26,970 nt of DNA. It comes from an uncultured Prevotella sp. Its GTDB lineage: Bacteria; Bacteroidota; Bacteroidia; Bacteroidales; Bacteroidaceae. Location: contig UQTI01000040.1 in assembly GCA_900543975.1 (NCBI GenBank), positions 1 to 26,970 of the forward strand, written 5' to 3'. Shown in pieces: positions 22,925 to 26,970 of the stretch (position 1 is its first letter; each line of letters begins with the position of its first letter). The translations under genes were made by a program, and so were the position numbers. Below the pieces are notes generated by a model, which saw only the letters and a list, made by a program, of their open reading frames with translations, did no database searches and had not been told where the DNA came from.

Positions 22925-23447
22925 TTCTTTTTAAATAACTTGCAAGTTTTTCTTTTCCTCTTGAGAGATGCGACTTCACCGTGCCCTGCGCAAGGCCGGT
23001 GATGTCGGATATTTTGTCTATCGAATAGCCATCGATGAGCTGAAGCGTTATGCAGCTACGCTCCTTCTCACCCAAGCGCCGAAGCGCGTCATAGAGATCC
23101 ATCTGCAACGCCGTGTCGTGACGGTCGCGTTCAGGCTTGACATGGGTTGAGGTTTCATAATCTTCTGTCATGTGGTGGCTTCTCACATAGTCGTAATGAA
23201 CATTATAGGCTATTCGGAAGAGCCATGTGGAGAAGTTGGAGAGCCCACGAAACTTCTGCAGATTGGTGTATGCTTTGATGAACGTGTCCTGTGCGAGGTC
23301 GTCGCTCAGCTGTTCATCGCCCAACGTCTGGTTGAGGAAGAATCGCCTTATAGGCGACTGATATTTCACAACCAGGCGGTTGAACGCCTGACGGTTGTGA
23401 AAAACAGTCACCTGGGTGATGAGAGAGATATCGCTTAAATCGGTCAC
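22899..23447 (-). CDS. ECF-type RNA polymerase sigma factor
   Basis: A 182-residue group 4 sigma factor. Region 2 spans about 13-85: AFNRLVVKYQSPIRRFF, then LSDDLAQDTFIKAYTNLQKFRG, and the -10-binding FSTWLFRIAYNVHYDYVR. Region 4 spans about 115-172: ALRRLGEKERSCITLQLIDGYSIDKISDITGLAQGTVKSHLSRGKEKL, with the helix-turn-helix near the end. It lacks regions 1 and 3, as usual for ECF factors. It would direct polymerase to an envelope- or stress-related set of promoters; the set is unknown. It lies between the DUF6249-like gene (81 bp upstream) and the overlapping DUF5056-like gene. Confidence 0.93.
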   Translation of the reverse strand: MTDLSDISLITQVTVFHNRQAFNRLVVKYQSPIRRFFLNQTLGDEQLSDDLAQDTFIKAYTNLQKFRGLSNFSTWLFRIAYNVHYDYVRSHHMTEDYETSTHVKPERDRHDTALQMDLYDALRRLGEKERSCITLQLIDGYSIDKISDITGLAQGTVKSHLSRGKEKLASYLKRNGYDGSKK

Positions 23448-23528
23448 GTTGTGTTATGTTGAAATTTTGTTTTCTAAAACGTTCTTAAGGGTGTTTATTA
23501 AACCATCAGCTGTTTGGGGGCAAAGACA

Positions 23529-24311
23529 TCAGCTGTTAGGTGTCCCACCGACATTGCTGTTAGGGTCATTGAAACTGTTGGGGTCATTAGGGTCGTTAGG
23601 GTCGTTGTTTCCCTTGCCGTTTGACGTGCGGGCAATGAGCATCTGACCGATACCGTAGCACAAGACGAAACCGCCAATGCCGGCAAAGAAGTTGTTGTCC
23701 CAGAAGAGGAAGATCACCATTAGACCAAAGCCGATGGAAGCGTTCTTAACGCCCTTTCTCCACATATAGTCGTCGCTCTGACGGCTTACGGGCCGCAAGT
23801 GTTCCGGCACATCAACGCCAGCCTCCATGGCTTTCTCGGCAAGCTCCACACGGTCGTTATGGCGACGCATAAGATAACGGAGAATCATGAACAAGATGAT
23901 GAACGGCGCGAAGAGGAAGGTGAACACAACGACGATGACAAGCAAGGCCAGCACGATGCCTCCAAAGCCAGCGGTGAACAAGGTTGCGAACCAGGCGAAG
24001 GGGTTGTCGTAATGTTTGAAGTTGAGCGGACTGTCATTTACGTCAGAATTGGCATCGTCCGTACTGTTTGCCTCATCAAAACTGTAGGTCGTGGCAGACG
24101 TTGTGTCGCTGAACGCCACGTTCTCGTCGGCTGTTGACTTGCCGTTGTTGTTGTCGTTGTCGGCTTCTTTGTTGTCGTTGCCTTTGTCGTTATCGTTTGC
24201 CACCTGCTCTGTTCTCGGTTGATGACGGTGACGGGGCTGATGAGTCTGCGACATTATTGGCGATGTGCCAAGCAAAGCAAGCAATGATAGTGCTAAAACG
24301 GTCTTTTTCAT
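23529..24311 (-). CDS. DUF6249-like membrane protein
   Basis: A 260-residue protein. A signal peptide (1-21, MKKTVLALSLLALLGTSPIMS) is followed by a long Asp/Asn/Ser/Thr-rich region (about 22-95), a hydrophobic stretch of about 110-145, the charged segment RRHNDRVELAEKAMEAGVDVPEHL, and two more hydrophobic segments (about 190-225). The order 'membrane segment, RR..R.E..EKA.E.G...P, then G.K.A..G.GL' is what I associate with DUF6249 proteins of Bacteroidales, found near ECF sigma genes. The C-terminus is a short low-complexity NDPNDPNDPNSFNDPN run encoded by 9-bp repeats. Function is unknown; an envelope-stress role is only suggested by the neighbours. Confidence 0.75.
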   Translation of the reverse strand: MKKTVLALSLLALLGTSPIMSQTHQPRHRHQPRTEQVANDNDKGNDNKEADNDNNNGKSTADENVAFSDTTSATTYSFDEANSTDDANSDVNDSPLNFKHYDNPFAWFATLFTAGFGGIVLALLVIVVVFTFLFAPFIILFMILRYLMRRHNDRVELAEKAMEAGVDVPEHLRPVSRQSDDYMWRKGVKNASIGFGLMVIFLFWDNNFFAGIGGFVLCYGIGQMLIARTSNGKGNNDPNDPNDPNSFNDPNSNVGGTPNS

Positions 24312-24374
24312 ATTGTCTTTTTTATTTTTGTTTTTTTATTTTCTGATTGTTAGACGCAACAGTTAGGCTTTTAG

Positions 24375-24405
24375 TTGCAAAGAAAAGAAATTTTTCTTAC
24401 TTTTG
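24375..24405 (+). promoter_or_regulatory. Promoter of the rRNA methyltransferase gene
   Basis: TTG (24375-24377) and TACTTTTG (24398-24405) are 20 bp apart, fitting the Bacteroidetes -33/-7 pattern. It lies inside the longer open frame that begins at 24347, which argues for the later start at 24425. Confidence 0.72.
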
Positions 24406-24424
24406 CAGTATAATAAGGCAAAAA

Positions 24425-25960
24425 ATGACAACTGAACAGCAAACATTACCCGACGATTTCACTTCTTACACCTCTAAGCTCATGGGCGAGGAACTGTATG
24501 ACACCTTTATAAAGGCTCTCGACAAAGAGCCCCCTGTGAGCATACGCCTCAACAAGCTCAAGACGGGCGAGGGACAAGAACAGGCAACCGACGGCTATGA
24601 CGGAAAGGTGGCATGGTGCCATGAAGGCGTGTACCTAAGCACGCGACCCAACTTCACCGCCGACCCTCTCCTCCATGCCGGATGCTATTATGTGCAAGAG
24701 GCATCGTCGATGTTTGTAACCCATGTGCTCAGACAGCTTGTCAAAGAGCCTGTTACGATGCTCGACCTCTGCGCCGCACCTGGCGGCAAGAGCACGGCGG
24801 CACGCTCGGTGTTGCCCGAAGGCAGCTTGCTGTTTGCCAACGAGCCTATGCGTAACCGCGCCAACATCTTGAGTGAGAACATCCAGAAGTTTGGACACCC
24901 CGATGTTATCGTGACAAACAATTTTCCGCGCGACTATAAACGGTCAAAACTCATGTTTGATGTGGTGCTTGCTGACGTGCCGTGCTCGGGAGAGGGTATG
25001 TTCAGAAAAGACAGCGGGGCGGTGGACGACTGGAGCCGAACGAAGGTTGACGAGTGCGCTTCGCTGCAACGCGACATCATAAGCGACATCTGGAACTGTC
25101 TGAAGCCCGGCGGCATCCTTATCTACTCGACCTGCACCTTCAACGCCGATGAAGATGAAGACAACGTCATGTGGATTGCAAACAACCTCGGTGCCGACTT
25201 CATAAAGATAGACACGCAACCCGAATGGGCGATAACGCCTGCTCTCACACAAGGACAAAAAGGAGAGACAAGCGGCAACTGGCCTTTGACAAGCGGCAAC
25301 GGCGAGACAGATGCAAGCGGCAACGAGCCATCAAAAGAGCAGCTGCCGTGTTACCGTTTTATCCCCGGGCGCACACGCGGCGAAGGCCTGTTCATGGCTG
25401 TGCTGCGCAAACACGGCGAATGGAAAGACAACGCCAAGGAGACGAAGGACAGCAAGAAAGGTAAGGATCGCAAGAAAAAAGGCAACAACAATAAAGAAAG
25501 CAAAGCCGCTCTTCCCGCAACCCTACCCCTGTTCCACGCCGACCGCTACGCCTTGCTCCAACACGGCGAGAGCGTGTTCGCCATTAATCGCGAGTGGGAG
25601 TCAACGGCGACGGTAGCCATGGCAAGCCTCAACGTCATGAACATGGGCGTAACCATTGGCACCATGCGCGGCAAGGCGCTCCTACCCGACCAGTCGCTGG
25701 CACTCTCTACTGTCCTCGACCGCAACGCCTATCCCGCGGTAGACGTGTCGCTGACAGAGGCAATAAGCTATCTGAGACGCGACACCATAACCTTGCCTCC
25801 CAGCACCCCAACGGGCTTCGTCCTCATTACGTTCCGTGACCACCCTCTCGGTTTTGTCAAGAACATAGGCAACAGGTGCAACAACCTCTACCCCGCTGAA
25901 TGGCGAATAAAGAGTACACATCTGGAGGAACAATATGAGGAAATATTGAAGGAGCTGTAA
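24425..25960 (+). CDS. rsmF: RsmF/NOL1-NOP2-Sun family rRNA cytosine-C5 methyltransferase
   Basis: A 511-residue SAM-dependent RNA methyltransferase if started at ATG 24425 (MTTEQQ), just after its promoter. Motif I is DLCAAPGGKS (from 114, C116). The two family cysteines are C187 in DVPCSGEGMF and C237 in YSTCTF; in this family the TC cysteine attacks the base and the PC cysteine helps release the product. The C-terminal part (about 365-511) fits the PUA-like extension of RsmF/YebU proteins (ending HPLGFVKNIGNRCNNLYP.EWRI). The likely substrate is a cytosine of 16S rRNA. Two low-complexity stretches are inserted: a Gly/Ser/Asn/Thr run at about 279-305 and a Lys-rich run at about 334-362. The symbol is given by family, not by proven site. 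Confidence 0.88.
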   Translation: MTTEQQTLPDDFTSYTSKLMGEELYDTFIKALDKEPPVSIRLNKLKTGEGQEQATDGYDGKVAWCHEGVYLSTRPNFTADPLLHAGCYYVQEASSMFVTHVLRQLVKEPVTMLDLCAAPGGKSTAARSVLPEGSLLFANEPMRNRANILSENIQKFGHPDVIVTNNFPRDYKRSKLMFDVVLADVPCSGEGMFRKDSGAVDDWSRTKVDECASLQRDIISDIWNCLKPGGILIYSTCTFNADEDEDNVMWIANNLGADFIKIDTQPEWAITPALTQGQKGETSGNWPLTSGNGETDASGNEPSKEQLPCYRFIPGRTRGEGLFMAVLRKHGEWKDNAKETKDSKKGKDRKKKGNNNKESKAALPATLPLFHADRYALLQHGESVFAINREWESTATVAMASLNVMNMGVTIGTMRGKALLPDQSLALSTVLDRNAYPAVDVSLTEAISYLRRDTITLPPSTPTGFVLITFRDHPLGFVKNIGNRCNNLYPAEWRIKSTHLEEQYEEILKEL

Positions 25961-26066
25961 TAGCCGAAAAAAGAAAAGAATGAAGGTAGGGGGAGGAAAA
26001 AATAAGGATAAGAAGATAAGATAAGAATAAAGAAAAACAGACAGAAAAAGACAAAAACAAGATAAC
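25961..26066. other. Purine-rich gap upstream of thyA
   Basis: The 106 bases between the methyltransferase gene and thyA are almost entirely A and G on the + strand (for example AAGGATAAGAAGATAAGATAAG). I see no clear -7 element or terminator, so thyA may be read through from the upstream promoter. The composition matches the gaps ahead of kinase B2 and the FHA-like gene. Confidence 0.6.
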
Positions 26067-26861
26067 ATGAAACAATATCTCGACTTGCTTAACCGCATTC
26101 TGACGGAAGGGCACAAAAAGACGGATCGCACAGGCACGGGCACGATGAGCGTGTTCGGCAACCAGATGAGGTTCAATCTTGAGGATGGTTTTCCTCTCCT
26201 CACAACAAAGAAGCTCCATCTCAAATCAATAATCTACGAACTGCTGTGGTTCCTTCGTGGCGACACCAATGTGCGTTGGTTACAGGAGCACGGCGTGAGG
26301 ATATGGAACGAGTGGGCTGACGAGAACGGCGAACTGGGACCGGTCTACGGACACCAGTGGCGCTCATGGCCCGACTACAACGGTGGAACTATCGACCAGA
26401 TACAGAATGTGCTTGACCAGATAAAGAACCATCCCGACTCGCGACGCATGATCGTGAGCGCTTGGAACCCGGCGGAGATAGAACAGATGGCGTTGCCGCC
26501 CTGCCATTGCCTCTTCCAGTTTTATGTTGCCGACGGCCGACTGTCGCTTCAGCTCTACCAACGTTCTGCCGATACCTTCCTCGGTGTGCCGTTCAACATC
26601 GCTTCTTATGCTCTGCTGCTCATGATGATGGCTCAGGTAACAGGGCTTAAAGCTGGCGATTTTGTACACACCACAGGCGACACTCACCTCTACCTCAACC
26701 ACCTTGAGCAGGCTCACTTGCAGCTCACGCGCACACCGCGCCCGCTACCCAAGATGAAGCTGAACCCCGATATCAAGAACCTGTTCGACTTCAAATATGA
26801 GGACTTTGAGCTTGAGGGTTATGACCCGTGGCCTCACATCGCTGCTACCGTGAGCGTGTAA
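26067..26861 (+). CDS. thyA: Thymidylate synthase
   Basis: A 264-residue enzyme, the same length as Escherichia coli ThyA. It converts dUMP and 5,10-methylene-tetrahydrofolate to dTMP and dihydrofolate in the cytoplasm. The catalytic cysteine is C146 in LPPCHCLFQFYV. R21 (DRTGTGT) and the pair R126/R127 (DSRRMIVSAWNP) are the phosphate-binding arginines, and QRSADTFLGVPFNIASYA and HLYLNH are further conserved stretches. All key residues are present, so the gene looks intact. A dihydrofolate reductase gene would be a common next gene but the window ends 109 bases later. Confidence 0.98.
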   Translation: MKQYLDLLNRILTEGHKKTDRTGTGTMSVFGNQMRFNLEDGFPLLTTKKLHLKSIIYELLWFLRGDTNVRWLQEHGVRIWNEWADENGELGPVYGHQWRSWPDYNGGTIDQIQNVLDQIKNHPDSRRMIVSAWNPAEIEQMALPPCHCLFQFYVADGRLSLQLYQRSADTFLGVPFNIASYALLLMMMAQVTGLKAGDFVHTTGDTHLYLNHLEQAHLQLTRTPRPLPKMKLNPDIKNLFDFKYEDFELEGYDPWPHIAATVSV

Positions 26862-26970
26862 CCACACGCTGAGAACAAAAAAAATAGCCCCACAGGCAAA
26901 AGCAAACAAAGAAAACCTCAAATCCGCAACCTATAGGGTTTCGTGGGAATTTACTTGTAAAACGACAAAA

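Noticed and set aside
22376..23002. A 208-residue open frame on the + strand
   Set aside because: It is antisense to the DUF5056-like gene and to the ends of the aminotransferase and sigma genes, and crosses a good - strand promoter.
24347..24424. Upstream start for the rRNA methyltransferase
   Set aside because: A well-formed promoter lies inside this stretch, so it would not be transcribed in full, and the extra residues have no family counterpart.
26862..26970. A gene or control site after thyA
   Set aside because: Only A-rich sequence with no open frame, hairpin or -7 element that I can support.

Overview
The window looks like chromosomal DNA of a Bacteroidales bacterium, most likely Prevotellaceae (Prevotella/Segatella type). 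The support is: candidate promoters carrying the Bacteroidetes -7 element TAnnTTTG with a TTG-like -33 element 19-20 bp upstream; starts without a clear Shine-Dalgarno; Hanks-type kinases fused to TonB-C and DUF3298-like domains; a radical SAM/SPASM enzyme of the Bacteroidetes TIGR04133 type; and a sigma factor/DUF5056-like/DUF6249-like cluster. No tRNA, rRNA, CRISPR array or complete mobile element was seen.

Region 1 (1-10842) is the accessory and most interesting part. After the tail of an Rpn-type nuclease/transposase gene with in-frame repeats, nine genes on the + strand form a signalling locus: kinase A1 with a C-terminal TonB domain, kinase B1 with a DUF3298-like domain, a strong terminator and a new promoter, an unrecognised 386-residue protein, kinase B2, kinase A2, a radical SAM/SPASM maturase, a small acidic protein, a free-standing LytTR DNA-binding protein, and a membrane protein with a divergent FHA-like domain plus a zinc ribbon. 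A perfect 16-bp inverted repeat closes the locus. The motif VYGPP occurs twice in the kinase A2 linker. The small acidic protein encoded just after the radical SAM gene has one VYGPP and one VYGPD. I infer that VYGPP marks a site recognised or modified by the radical SAM enzyme, and that the locus joins Ser/Thr phosphorylation, phospho-reading and a RiPP-like modification in one circuit.

Region 2 (10843-16151) holds envelope genes: a secreted TraB/GumN-type protein and an ArnT/PMT-type lipid-linked sugar transferase on the - strand, then a divergent LtaS-like alkaline-phosphatase-superfamily membrane enzyme on the + strand. The 326-bp gap between the first two holds a 22-bp tandem repeat. T-rich repeats lie downstream of the TraB gene.

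Region 3 (16152-24311), all - strand, holds two tandem paralogous acyl-CoA synthetases, an aminotransferase translationally coupled to a LolC/E-type ABC permease, and an ECF sigma factor with a DUF5056-like membrane protein and a DUF6249-like protein.

Region 4 (24312-26970), + strand, is housekeeping: an RsmF-type rRNA cytosine-5 methyltransferase and thymidylate synthase (thyA). The last 109 bases hold no gene that I can see.
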